Source: Promethearchaeota archaeon
GTDB lineage: Archaea > Asgardarchaeota > Lokiarchaeia > Sigyniarchaeales > SOKP01
Direction of reading: 5' to 3'
DNA length: 44,164 nt
NCBI GenBank assembly: GCA_016839745.1
Contig: JAEOTS010000059.1
Location: 1-44,164, forward strand
The notes under the pieces were generated by a model that was not told where the DNA came from, searched no databases, and saw only the letters and a list, made by a program, of their open reading frames with translations. Below are positions 24,670 to 34,190 of the stretch, one piece after another. A program made the position numbers and the translations under genes. Every line of letters begins with the position of its first letter. The stretch's first letter is position 1.

Positions 24670-26097
24670 TTATTCGTCAATTGATACTGATTCAGGTAAT
24701 TTCCTCATCGTTGCTTTAATATCTACTCCTGCTTTTTTAAGCCTAGAACTTTTGATGAAATATAATATTATTCCAATACCCATGAAGGGGAAAACAATCA
24801 TAGAGATTATTAAACCAGCATCAGGATCCAAAAACAGTAAGAGAAGGAATAATGCTGAAAATATAGCTCCTAGGATGCCAAAGATTTTTATCATTATTGA
24901 AGAGGGTTTAAATCCAGCTTTCTCATGCCATTCAGGAAATTTCTTGCGGAAGAATATGGCTCCAATACATAAAGGGATTTGAATGATTAGAACTACTACG
25001 CCAACAACAGCACTCAATAACGTTGCTGCGAGTTCAATTGTTATTCCGGCAAGCGATCTAAGTATCGGTATAAATGTAATTAAAAAAATTACGCCGATGA
25101 TGTAGAGTAATGTTAGTGCAGGGATAGGAGTTTTATGTTTTTCATGTACTTTTGAAAATTTTTTTGGAAATAGATTTTCTCTACTTATCATTAAAATGTC
25201 GCGGGAATAAGCCATATAGGATGGATGGACAGTTGATGCAATAGCAACAGCGATCAAAATAGCAACAAAAACCACCATTCCTTGAGGGAGGAGCCCTCCA
25301 GTTAATATTATCTCGAGAACAGTCCCGACTACTACATTATAAGGTTGGACGCCAGCAACCATTAACGCTTGGAGAGTATACAATGAAAGTAAGATGACGA
25401 AGCTAATTAGTAGAGCTCTAGGAATATTCTTTTTAGGGTTCTTAACTTCCCCAGCAACATCTAAAATCAATGTAAATCCAACATAAGAGAAAAAGAAAAC
25501 CAAAGCAGCAAATAAAACTGGTGTAACCCCTAAGGGAAATAGATTTGAGAAATTAGATGGATTAAAAGCGGGAATTGCCGCAACGATGAAAATGACCATT
25601 ACGAGAACATCTCCAACAAGAGTGATGATTAACTCAATTAAACCAGACAATTCAATTTTGATCCAATTCAAGAAATAGAAAACTGTTAATACGACTAGCC
25701 CAACTAATATAACAAATATCAATTCAAAATCTGCAGGAATTAGAAATGCCTGAGCAAGAAATACTCCAAAAGTTGCCCCTAAATACGCTAAGGTTGATCC
25801 TACTGCTAAAATTATTAACCAAACAGCCATAAATCCTCCAAATCCCCCTAAAATCCTACTTGTTATAACATATGAACCACCAGCCACGGGAAATGCTGAT
25901 CCAAGATATGCTGAAATGTATGCTACAAAAACGGCAGGAATTATTGCTAATAAATATGCAAAAAACATTGCAGGTCCTGTCTCAGAAAGATAAGCTGCAG
26001 GATTTACCCAAATTGATGCTCCAATAACCATTCCAACTATAATAAAAATCGCCATTGGTAAGTTCAAACCGCGACTAAGTTCTTTGTCTTCAACCAT
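24670..26097 (-). CDS. APC-superfamily amino acid permease
   Basis: 475 residues from the ATG at 26097 (GTGA five bases upstream; the GTG at 26106 is the alternative). Twelve hydrophobic helices. The first helix has the unwound GMVIGASIWVNPA segment that binds substrate in APC/LAT-type transporters, and SAFPVAGGSYV follows in helix 2. Imports or exchanges amino acids across the membrane. It is 70 bases downstream of the amino-acid dehydrogenase gene on the same strand; the spacer contains a TATA-like ATTTATAATATAA, so it may have its own promoter. The pairing fits amino-acid uptake for fermentation. Confidence 0.88.
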   Translation of the reverse strand: MVEDKELSRGLNLPMAIFIIVGMVIGASIWVNPAAYLSETGPAMFFAYLLAIIPAVFVAYISAYLGSAFPVAGGSYVITSRILGGFGGFMAVWLIILAVGSTLAYLGATFGVFLAQAFLIPADFELIFVILVGLVVLTVFYFLNWIKIELSGLIELIITLVGDVLVMVIFIVAAIPAFNPSNFSNLFPLGVTPVLFAALVFFFSYVGFTLILDVAGEVKNPKKNIPRALLISFVILLSLYTLQALMVAGVQPYNVVVGTVLEIILTGGLLPQGMVVFVAILIAVAIASTVHPSYMAYSRDILMISRENLFPKKFSKVHEKHKTPIPALTLLYIIGVIFLITFIPILRSLAGITIELAATLLSAVVGVVVLIIQIPLCIGAIFFRKKFPEWHEKAGFKPSSIMIKIFGILGAIFSALFLLLLFLDPDAGLIISMIVFPFMGIGIILYFIKSSRLKKAGVDIKATMRKLPESVSIDE

Positions 26098-26167
26098 AGT
26101 TTTCACATTTTTGTCAGATTTTCAATTATATTATAAATTCTAAATTACTTTAATTTTTGATAGATTT

Positions 26168-27370
26168 CTATTTAAATCTTTTATTTAATTTTTCAATTAA
26201 ATTTGCTTTTCTTTTTATTTTCTTTTTAAGTTCATTCAAAGCGTCTTCTACAGCATAATCATAAGGTGACATGCCTTTATCATTAGCTGCTTGAATCACT
26301 TGAAATGTTTTTTCACTTATTTTAGAGTTAATGTATTCAAATATCTCATCAGCATTTTTCGCCACCTTATTTACTAATACAGCTAATACTTCACCTGCAT
26401 TTGCAACAAAATCTGGAAAAGCAATAATTCCTTTTTCAGCTAGAATTTTAGTTGTACCTTTCTCATAAGGAATATTAGCAGCGGGAACGAGGGCAATAGC
26501 ATTGATTTTTTCGACATTTCCTTTGTGAATCACATCAGGTCGTGCACCGGGTATAATAAAATCAGTTTTAAATTCAGAAGATAATTCAAATAATTTCTCT
26601 TTTGGAACTTTCGTTAGGTTTTTGTTTTCATATTGATTTACAAGGTCATCACCAAATTCGAGTTTAAGTCGTAATAGTTCGTCTATATTTAGTCCATCCT
26701 CATCATAAATGGCACCGTTAAGCGTAGAAATTCCTGTCAATAAAAATCCTTTTTCTTTTAAACTCATAGCTAGAGCTGTTCCTACTTTACCAAATCCTTC
26801 TAGAATAACTTTAGGTTTCTTATTTGGATCGCGTCTCAATTTTGAGAGCTTATCTATATTATTATAAATAATTTCAAGACAACTAGATACTCCATAGCCG
26901 GTAAATAATTCTTCTACAGGAATTCTTTCTTTAAATAAGCCAATTTTTTTTGGTGCAAGATTTGGAACACCCATGACACTAAACATTTTGAATAAGTCAT
27001 TATCGTTGGTGCCCATGTCTGGCCCAGGATAATACACATCATTTTTAATAAAAGGCTCTGTTGCTTTTGCAAAACCTGTTAACAATGTATCCTTTCTCTC
27101 TTTATCAAGAGGATCACCCCATATTCCCGCTTTTGCACCCCCAATTTTCAACCTATAAGCACAAAATTTGAGAGACATAGCCCGCGATAATCGAATTATT
27201 TCATCAATTGAAATATCCGGCGCAAGTCTTACACCACCAGCAGGAATTCCATAAGCTGAGTTGTCAATAACTAAAACGGCGTTTAAATCTGTTGATGGGT
27301 TTCTTATAACTATAATCTTTTCGGGTCCAATATCATCCAGTAATGAATAATCTTTAATACCAAAATCCAT
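26168..27370 (-). CDS. Glu/Leu/Phe/Val dehydrogenase-family enzyme
   Basis: 400 residues, ATG at 27370. NAD(P)-dependent oxidative deamination of an amino acid. N-terminal catalytic domain: IPAGGVRLAP, AMSLKFC and LKIGGAKAGIWGDP contain the two lysines of the active site, and PGPDMGTND the catalytic Asp. The Rossmann dinucleotide motif is GFGKVGTALA. The GGxR...GDP arrangement resembles leucine/valine/phenylalanine dehydrogenases as much as hexameric glutamate dehydrogenase, so substrate is open. NAD versus NADP cannot be read off reliably. Divergent from the PLP enzyme at 27516 and upstream of a permease gene. Confidence 0.85.
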   Translation of the reverse strand: MDFGIKDYSLLDDIGPEKIIVIRNPSTDLNAVLVIDNSAYGIPAGGVRLAPDISIDEIIRLSRAMSLKFCAYRLKIGGAKAGIWGDPLDKERKDTLLTGFAKATEPFIKNDVYYPGPDMGTNDNDLFKMFSVMGVPNLAPKKIGLFKERIPVEELFTGYGVSSCLEIIYNNIDKLSKLRRDPNKKPKVILEGFGKVGTALAMSLKEKGFLLTGISTLNGAIYDEDGLNIDELLRLKLEFGDDLVNQYENKNLTKVPKEKLFELSSEFKTDFIIPGARPDVIHKGNVEKINAIALVPAANIPYEKGTTKILAEKGIIAFPDFVANAGEVLAVLVNKVAKNADEIFEYINSKISEKTFQVIQAANDKGMSPYDYAVEDALNELKKKIKRKANLIEKLNKRFK

Positions 27371-27515
27371 CTTAAATTATACCTCTATAAAATTGTACAT
27401 CTATAGATAATTTGATAGATATACTTATATTTTTTCAAATTAAGGATAACATAGTATTCTTCTCTCATTTAGAAAATTTATAAGATTTTTTTTAATATAG
27501 CAAATTCTAATCTTC

Positions 27516-28805
27516 ATGGAGAAAAAAAAGCCAATTTTGTTTGGTGTATATCCGAATTTAGAAGGAAAAGTTCCTTGGGTATCTCTATTAACGGGAGCAC
27601 CATCTAAGGTTGAGAGACTGAAAGAATTAGAGAAATATTTGAATTTAAATGATGGAGCTATATATATTAAGCGGGATGATAAAGTACATAATATATATGG
27701 AGGGAATAAACCTCGAAAGTTCGAATTCATCTTTGCAGAAGCGCTTCTTAAAAAAAAGAAAGGTATTATTACCTTAGGAGGTATTGGAACGAATCATGGT
27801 ATAGCTTGTGCCATAATCACCAAAGAACTAGGCTTGAAGTGCGAATTGTTTTTATCCCTCCAACCATTAACTTGGCACGTTCAGCGTTCACTTCTTCTAT
27901 ATGATTACTTTGGAGCAAAATTACATTTCACAAAGAGTTTTGAGCTAGGACTTCTCAAAAGTTTACTTTACAGATTATTTCATCCAAAATATTTTTTAAT
28001 GTCGATAGGAGGATCACCACTTCTGGGAGTTGGGACACCTTTAGGATCAATTGGTTTTATTAATGCTATGTTCGAATTAAAAAATCAAATAGACCGAGGA
28101 TTACTAACAGTACCTGATATTATTTTTGTAGCTGCAGGATCGAGTGGAACTACAGCTGGTCTAATAGCTGGTTGCCAACTTTTAGGATTAAAAACTAAAG
28201 TGTATGCCGTAAATGTTTCTCAAGATATTGTTGTAAATCCTAAAGCTGTTATTAAAATCGCGAAAAAAGCCATTAAATATTTGAGAAAAAGAGATAATGG
28301 AATTGAAAATGTAGATATCACTAAAGAGAATTTCGAAATTATAAAAGGGTATCTCGGATCAGGGTATGGTGTAAAGACTATTAAGGGTCAAAACGCGGTA
28401 GATTTAATTTATAAACTAGAAGGAAAGAAAAGTGATTTCAAACTAGAAACGACATATACAGGTAAAACCATGGCAGCAATGCTAGATTTCCTTGGAAAAG
28501 AGGAAAATAAATCGAAAAATGTTCTATTTTGGAATACCTATAATTCGAACGATTTAGATAAATATCTTAGAGAAACCAAATTTGATTTTGAGAAGTTACC
28601 AAAAAAATTTCATAAGTATTATGATAAAAAATTATTTCAGTGCTGGCAACTCTCAAATTGCCCTAAAGAGATAAGAAACAAATGTCTCGCGTATCTTAAT
28701 CATGAGTATCGTTTTTGGAAAGTTACAGAATGTAAATTAGAAAAAGATAAACAATCAATAATTAAAGAGAAATTAAGTAACGTCATAAAACTAGAAGAAA
28801 CATAA
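27516..28805 (+). CDS. PLP fold-II D-cysteine desulfhydrase/ACC-deaminase-like enzyme with two-CW-like C-terminus
   Basis: 429 residues. Fold-type II PLP enzyme: the Schiff-base lysine lies in YGGNKPRK (near residue 70), followed by GGIGTNHG (binding the substrate carboxylate) and the phosphate-binding AAGSSGTTAGL. These match ACC deaminase/D-cysteine desulfhydrase relatives, which deaminate small amino acids to 2-oxo acids. Usual members are about 330 residues. Here an extra C-terminal segment has C376-W377, C382-P383, C390-x-A-Y and C406, the spacing of a two-CW-like cysteine motif found at the ends of various bacterial proteins, possibly metal- or redox-active. ATG at 27516; it converges with pepD. 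Confidence 0.78.
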   Translation: MEKKKPILFGVYPNLEGKVPWVSLLTGAPSKVERLKELEKYLNLNDGAIYIKRDDKVHNIYGGNKPRKFEFIFAEALLKKKKGIITLGGIGTNHGIACAIITKELGLKCELFLSLQPLTWHVQRSLLLYDYFGAKLHFTKSFELGLLKSLLYRLFHPKYFLMSIGGSPLLGVGTPLGSIGFINAMFELKNQIDRGLLTVPDIIFVAAGSSGTTAGLIAGCQLLGLKTKVYAVNVSQDIVVNPKAVIKIAKKAIKYLRKRDNGIENVDITKENFEIIKGYLGSGYGVKTIKGQNAVDLIYKLEGKKSDFKLETTYTGKTMAAMLDFLGKEENKSKNVLFWNTYNSNDLDKYLRETKFDFEKLPKKFHKYYDKKLFQCWQLSNCPKEIRNKCLAYLNHEYRFWKVTECKLEKDKQSIIKEKLSNVIKLEET

Positions 28806-28822
28806 GGGATTTCTATGGATTT

Positions 28823-30313
28823 CTACATTTCATTAAGTTCCTTAATTATTAATTTTATAAGGTTATAAATTAATCCCACATCAGAGATTTTTAATCTTTC
28901 ACTCGGCGAATGCAAACCTTCGATTGTTGGACCAAAAGAAACCATTTGGAGTTCACTTATCTTAGTGCTAATCATTCCAGTCTCTAATCCACCATGAATT
29001 ATATTAGTTATTACCGGTTTTTTTATAAGAGTCTCGTATTGTTTAATAACATATTTTAAGAACTTAGATTCTAAATTAGGTAACCACTCGGGTAAAACGG
29101 GTCTTAAAAACACTTTCCAATCTCCTAATAACCCTAATTGTTGCAATGAAACGCAAAAAGAATCCAATTCGCTTCTGATTATACTACGTGGATAGAACCA
29201 AAAAATTTCGTCATTTTTTTCAGTATTTACAATGGCAAAATTGTTCGAACTTTCTACAAATCCTTCATAAATGTGAGACATCTTAAGAACACCACTAGGG
29301 ATCAAATGAGCGGTAGATATTAATATCTGTGAATCTTCTATTGAAAAGTAATTGTCTGGAAGAGATTTTTTATATTCGATTTTTATGTTAGGTTCAAATT
29401 TTTCATAATAATCCTTAATCGATGTTATTTCTTTTTTAATTAATTCTTCCAATAAATTTTGATCCTTTGAATTAATACCAAATTTTGCTATAGATTTAGC
29501 CGGGATGACATTTGCTTTAGTACCACCTAGCCATTTACAGACATATAATTTCATTTCTTGAGACGCTTTTGACAGAATTCTACACATTATTTTATTTGCA
29601 TTAGCCCTAGGTAAGTGTACGTCCCCCCCTGAATGGCCACTTAATAATCCATACACAGAAAGTTCAAAAAATTCTAAACCATCGTCTTCTTGATAAACAT
29701 TCCTATCAAATTCTTTTGAAAAACGCACTCTTCTTCCACAAACAGAACCAACTACGATACTTCCGATAAGTCCACCATCTAAATTAATCATTAATTTACT
29801 CATTATGTCAAGAGCCAAAGGATCTAATAAAGTTGCTCCATCAAATCCATCCTCCTCATTTACCGTAAGAAGAACTTCAATTGGGCCGTGAGCATCTATT
29901 GTAGGATCAATTAAAATAGCTAAAGCAAAAGCAACTCCGATACCATCATCAGCACCTAGCGTAGTTCCATCGGCATCCAACCACTCTTTATTATCTTGAA
30001 TCCTTAGGGGGATTCCAGACTCCATAAAATCAAATCCTTCTGCTCTATCTGTTTCACATACCATGTCCATATGTGCTTGAAGCATTAAAGAAGGGGCTAA
30101 CTCCATTCCTCTAGTAGCTGGTTTTCTAATTAAGATATTTCCTACGGAATCCTGATTAATCTGATAATCAATATTATTTGATTTGCCAGATTCTAGAATA
30201 AAATCTTTTATCACTTCACGGATTCTTTCTTCATGTTTAGAAGGTCTCGGAGTTTTTGCTATAATTTCAAAAATCTCCCATACAATTTTAGGTTTTAAAT
30301 TTTCCAACACCAT
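28823..30313 (-). CDS. pepD: Aminoacyl-histidine dipeptidase (M20 family)
   Basis: 496 residues, the usual PepD length. Zinc dipeptidase that cleaves Xaa-His and a range of other dipeptides. Motifs: QAHMDMVCE (metal-binding His and catalytic Asp), TLGADDGIG (bridging Asp), NEEDGFDGA (general base Glu and metal Glu), GHSGG in the lid domain, and a C-terminal HGGLETG with the last metal His. All expected ligands are present. Cytoplasmic, no signal peptide. It supports peptide use as a carbon and nitrogen source, fitting the neighbouring amino-acid genes. Confidence 0.92.
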   Translation of the reverse strand: MVLENLKPKIVWEIFEIIAKTPRPSKHEERIREVIKDFILESGKSNNIDYQINQDSVGNILIRKPATRGMELAPSLMLQAHMDMVCETDRAEGFDFMESGIPLRIQDNKEWLDADGTTLGADDGIGVAFALAILIDPTIDAHGPIEVLLTVNEEDGFDGATLLDPLALDIMSKLMINLDGGLIGSIVVGSVCGRRVRFSKEFDRNVYQEDDGLEFFELSVYGLLSGHSGGDVHLPRANANKIMCRILSKASQEMKLYVCKWLGGTKANVIPAKSIAKFGINSKDQNLLEELIKKEITSIKDYYEKFEPNIKIEYKKSLPDNYFSIEDSQILISTAHLIPSGVLKMSHIYEGFVESSNNFAIVNTEKNDEIFWFYPRSIIRSELDSFCVSLQQLGLLGDWKVFLRPVLPEWLPNLESKFLKYVIKQYETLIKKPVITNIIHGGLETGMISTKISELQMVSFGPTIEGLHSPSERLKISDVGLIYNLIKLIIKELNEM

Positions 30314-30444
30314 ATATACTATCTTGGTCTATAGTTATTTAATCTTATAATCTAGAATCACTTCTAGAACCGAACACATTCTACAATTACGGATGTTTTT
30401 AAAGCAAAATCTTTTTTCTTTTAAACTCTTTTTATTAGTCAAAT

Positions 30445-31464
30445 ATGCTACGTACTTATTTTTTGCTTTTTGTGATGATTTTTGTCTGGGGATTTTCATT
30501 TATAGTTGTTGATATAGCCATGGATTTCGTAACACCGCTTTCGATCGCGTTATATCGGTTAATTATTGCCTCTATTTCAATGATAATAATTGATCTGTAT
30601 CTTAGAAAGAAAAGTAACAAAACTGTTACCTTAAATGTTTATAAAGACACCAATAAAGGATCAATAAGAAATTACTGGTTGTACATAGTGTTAGCAAGCT
30701 TAGCTGGAGTATCTTTGTACCTTTTTATTATTTACTCGGCTATTTCCTTGATAGGTCCTTCTTTACCCGTACTTGCAGATTGTCTAATCAACCCTATTCT
30801 TATTACAATACTTTCACTTGTTATTTTCAAAGAAAAACTGAGTAAAAATAGAGTGATTGGTTTCATAATTGCTTCCTTTGGTGCGTATTTATTAATTACT
30901 GGAGGTAACATTGGAGTCCTTCAACCAAATTCACCTAATTTCTTAGGATATGTCCTTGCTCTTTTAGCTCCTCTGGTGTGGTCATTTTATACCATTGCTA
31001 TAAAAAAAGTAAAGCAATTTGATAGCTCTAGGACTGAATTTCAAAATCTAAAGAATATTTCCATCTTTGGCACTATCGAATTCTTTATTCTCATTATAAT
31101 TACAGGTGAAATGAATATTTTTTTAAATAACTTCTTAAATCTTATTGTTTTTCTGTGTGCTTCATATTTAGGTTTGGGAGCTTTCATAATTGGCTATTAT
31201 ATTTGGAATTACTCTCTTAAAAAGCTGAGGTCTTCGGGCGTTGCATCATTTCTATATTTACAACCATTTATAACTCTTATTTTATCGATAATTTTTCAAC
31301 GAAGCGATGTTATAGGTTTGTGGAATATTATTGGAGGTTTAATTGTAATGGTAGCATTAGTTATTATAAATTATAAAAAACAAGAATTAACAACCCAATA
31401 TTCTTCAAAAGCGAAACCATCTCGAGAGAGAGATGCCGCATCTATTGGAAGAATGGAAAATTAA
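30445..31464 (+). CDS. EamA/DMT-family transporter
   Basis: 339 residues with ten hydrophobic helices in two EamA repeats (about 3-150 and 170-310). Typical segments are FVWGFSFIVVDIAM in helix 1, ALYRLIIASISM in helix 2 and SSGVASFLYLQPFITLI in the second repeat. DMT members export amino acids or other metabolites by proton exchange. The C-terminal 30 residues are charged and cytosolic. ATG at 30445; divergent from pepD, convergent with the GH57 gene. Substrate unknown. Confidence 0.88.
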   Translation: MLRTYFLLFVMIFVWGFSFIVVDIAMDFVTPLSIALYRLIIASISMIIIDLYLRKKSNKTVTLNVYKDTNKGSIRNYWLYIVLASLAGVSLYLFIIYSAISLIGPSLPVLADCLINPILITILSLVIFKEKLSKNRVIGFIIASFGAYLLITGGNIGVLQPNSPNFLGYVLALLAPLVWSFYTIAIKKVKQFDSSRTEFQNLKNISIFGTIEFFILIIITGEMNIFLNNFLNLIVFLCASYLGLGAFIIGYYIWNYSLKKLRSSGVASFLYLQPFITLILSIIFQRSDVIGLWNIIGGLIVMVALVIINYKKQELTTQYSSKAKPSRERDAASIGRMEN

Positions 31465-31517
31465 AAGACAAATTAGATATTAAAAAAATGGGAAATTTTA
31501 ATTCTGAGGCTTTTTTC

Positions 31518-33122
31518 TTAAAGAAGTAGTAAATCTATCTTACGAAAATAATCTAAATTGATATATTGGAAACAGGAGTCGATTGACTCAATTCCTTCTA
31601 ATTCGCTTATAGATAACCTGCTTTTATCTTTAAAATCTTTAGCCACCCAGATTAATTTATTAAATCTTTGATGATGATTGTGAAAACGTTGATTAGCATA
31701 ATCTTTAGCTTGCTTAGTGTATAAGAGAAATGGCCAATCGCTTCCTTCCATTAATAATAGTTCTCTTGCAATTTGTTTTAAAATCCTTTGTTGTAATTGG
31801 TTAGGGTTTGGATATAAAGCTAGAACATTTTCAAACTCCACCATAGAACTATTTATGTAAGGCCAAATCCAGCCATGTTCTGGATTTTTCCAAACTTGAA
31901 AATGACCGCCCTCACCCCAACTACTTTCATTCATCTTAATAATAGAGAACTTATCTTTATTTTTAGAGAGATAGGATGAAAATGATATCATCTTGATATC
32001 TTTTTCTCCATTAATTAATTCAAAGACTCGTTTAAGCCATGGTATTCCCTCCATCCACCAATGACCAAACAGCTCAAAATCATAAGGAGATATAATTATG
32101 CCTTTCTCGTTATATTTACTTGAAAATGATGCCACTTCTTTTAAAAGAGAAGAAACAAAACGATCTGCGTCCAAATTAACATTCTCTTGGGCCCTTTCTA
32201 TATCATATAGTTCCTTCTGCTCGTTATCAATTGATTTATCTGTAATCCTCCAATAGTGTAATCCAGAATCATAATCTTTTTTATGAAATTCTCTATAATA
32301 ATCATTACCAGGATAACCTATTTGTGCATCCCATACTTGTCTGCTTGTGTTTCTATTCCTACCAAAAACCGAAACTCCGGTTTCTAAATTATATCCAAAG
32401 TTCGTGTTCAAACCTATTTTGTTTTTATTCTCAATAATCTCAGCAGTTAAAATTCCATGAGAATCAACAAAAAAGTATTCTATTCCAGAGTTATGAAGCC
32501 AGTAATCAATACTTTCCTGTAAAATATTTCCATTTTTCTTCTTAGGTCGATATGCACATTCTGGAAGCCATATTCCTTTTGGTTCTTTCTTGAAGTATTT
32601 TTTGTGGGTCTCGACAGCAAGTTGTATCTGAGAAAAAATGCTAGAATCTCGCTCAAAAAGTGGTAAAAAACCATGAGTTGCCGCACAAGTTATTAATTCT
32701 ATCATCTTCTCATCTTGAAGCCATTTAAAGGTACCTAAAAGGTCGGTGTAATAATTATGATAAAAAGTAGAGAGGATATTTTCAAAATTATGCAAATGAA
32801 ATTCTGCAATTTTCTTTCTTGAAGGATGATTAATATATTTTTGAATGTCAGATTTAGCTCTTTTTATTAAGTCTTCAACATATTGGACGAAGCGTTCTTT
32901 CATGTAGTTATCGGCCATTAATTCTGCCAATATTGGAGTGATATTAATTGTTAAGGCAGTTTTAATTCTTCTATCATTAAGTTCCCTTAGAACATTCAAT
33001 AGAGGTATATATGTTTCCAGAGCAGCTTCAGTATACCACTGTTCTCCTGCAGGCCACACCCCGCTCTTCTTACACCAAGGCATATGACCGTGCAATAATA
33101 ATCCAAAATATCCTTTAGTCAT
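31518..33122 (-). CDS. GH57-family 1,4-alpha-glucan branching enzyme
   Basis: 534 residues, ATG at 33122. GH57 branching enzymes (as in Thermococcus and Thermus) make alpha-1,6 branches in glycogen. The N-terminus reads LLLHGHMPW, the family's first metal-free His motif. The nucleophile is E188 in GIWLPECAY (183-191), and the acid/base is D348 in ISPYDFELFGHWW (344-356). The length and the long C-terminal helical domain (DUF1957-type) match branching enzymes rather than GH57 amylases. Cytoplasmic, no signal. No other glycogen gene is adjacent. Confidence 0.88.
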   Translation of the reverse strand: MTKGYFGLLLHGHMPWCKKSGVWPAGEQWYTEAALETYIPLLNVLRELNDRRIKTALTINITPILAELMADNYMKERFVQYVEDLIKRAKSDIQKYINHPSRKKIAEFHLHNFENILSTFYHNYYTDLLGTFKWLQDEKMIELITCAATHGFLPLFERDSSIFSQIQLAVETHKKYFKKEPKGIWLPECAYRPKKKNGNILQESIDYWLHNSGIEYFFVDSHGILTAEIIENKNKIGLNTNFGYNLETGVSVFGRNRNTSRQVWDAQIGYPGNDYYREFHKKDYDSGLHYWRITDKSIDNEQKELYDIERAQENVNLDADRFVSSLLKEVASFSSKYNEKGIIISPYDFELFGHWWMEGIPWLKRVFELINGEKDIKMISFSSYLSKNKDKFSIIKMNESSWGEGGHFQVWKNPEHGWIWPYINSSMVEFENVLALYPNPNQLQQRILKQIARELLLMEGSDWPFLLYTKQAKDYANQRFHNHHQRFNKLIWVAKDFKDKSRLSISELEGIESIDSCFQYINLDYFRKIDLLLL

Positions 33123-33260
33123 TTATGAGTTCAATATTGGGATTATTTCTAATACATTAACTAAAGTTTTATTTTACTTATTTTTATGGTATAATGATCT
33201 TCGTTTTAATGTAGTTTAGCATGAAGAGATAGGGGATATTCGAAAAATTTTTTCTAAAGT

Positions 33261-33288
33261 AGACCTATTTCCCGAATGAAATCGGTCT
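33261..33288. repeat. Imperfect hairpin in the divergent promoter region
   Basis: AGACC-T-ATTTC (33261-33271) pairs with GAAAT-C-GGTCT (33278-33288): ten Watson-Crick pairs, one T/C mismatch and a CCGAAT loop. It lies between the divergent GH57 and enoyl-CoA hydratase genes, about 130 bases before the latter. It is the best inverted repeat in a spacer that I found in the window. It may be an operator for a dimeric regulator or an RNA stem. Confidence 0.55.
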
Positions 33289-33418
33289 GTATTTCAGAGA
33301 GATTAAATCTTTCTATAATAATTAAGATTTAACTCTTGATTACAAGAATTAATTGAGAATATTTTAATTTTCTATAAAATTCTACTTTTTAATAAAAAAA
33401 AAATAAGAAGTTCTCATA

Positions 33419-34186
33419 ATGGACGATATTATTTTATATGAAAAAGAGGGAGATATAGGAAAGATCACACTCAACAAACCAGAACAAAGAAACACAATTG
33501 ATCTTCCACTTCTAAAACTTCTAGGGGAGTATTTCGAATTAAGTGCAAAAAACAGGGATGTTTGTGTTATTTATGCAGCTAATGGTAAGCATTTTACAGT
33601 AGGAGCAGATCTAAAGTATGGATACGATTTGCTAACAAATAAAGAGCGCCTTGCAGAGGCATTAGAGTTTCTTGAATCTTGGCAAATTCTGACACGAAAA
33701 ATGATAGCTCATCCAGGTATAATAATAGTAGGTTATCATGGGTGGGTAATAGGGGGTGGTTTTGAGCATACTCTTGTGTGTGATTATAAAATCGCAGCAG
33801 AAGATACAAGGATTATGCTCCCTGAAGTAGGTTTAGGGCTTTTCTTTTCTAATGCGTCTACTAAACTTTTACCAAGAATTATAGGAGAGGGAAGAGCTAA
33901 AGAGATGATGATAATGGGTAAAGAAATCTCTGCTGAAGAGGCATATAGATTTGGACTGGTAAATCAAGTATGTCCAACACCAAGTTTACCAAGAATATTA
34001 AAAAAAACGGCAAATATGATAATTTCGAAGGATCATTTAGCATTAAAATACGCTAAATCATTTATTAATGAAAATCAAGACTTAAGCATTGAATCAGTCC
34101 TAGCGCGCGAGTCAATCGCGATGATTACAACTGGCCAATCAGAAGAACTCAAAAAAAGATTAGAAAAATTTGATAAGAAAGAATAA
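33419..34186 (+). CDS. Enoyl-CoA hydratase/crotonase-family protein
   Basis: 255 residues, normal crotonase length. Oxyanion-hole segments are KHFTVGADL (about 57-65) and VIGGGFEHTL (about 110-119). Both catalytic glutamates of true hydratases have equivalents, one in GGGFE and one in LPEVGLGL. So addition of water to a 2-enoyl-CoA is plausible, although isomerase or decarboxylase variants share the fold. It lies about 1 kb from the 4-hydroxybutyryl-CoA dehydratase; crotonyl-CoA is a common intermediate, so the two may act in one pathway. Confidence 0.88.
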   Translation: MDDIILYEKEGDIGKITLNKPEQRNTIDLPLLKLLGEYFELSAKNRDVCVIYAANGKHFTVGADLKYGYDLLTNKERLAEALEFLESWQILTRKMIAHPGIIIVGYHGWVIGGGFEHTLVCDYKIAAEDTRIMLPEVGLGLFFSNASTKLLPRIIGEGRAKEMMIMGKEISAEEAYRFGLVNQVCPTPSLPRILKKTANMIISKDHLALKYAKSFINENQDLSIESVLARESIAMITTGQSEELKKRLEKFDKKE

Positions 34187-34190
34187 ATCT

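Noticed and set aside
32480..32686. Alternative frame inside the GH57 gene
   Set aside because: Overlaps the conserved catalytic region of the branching enzyme in another frame.
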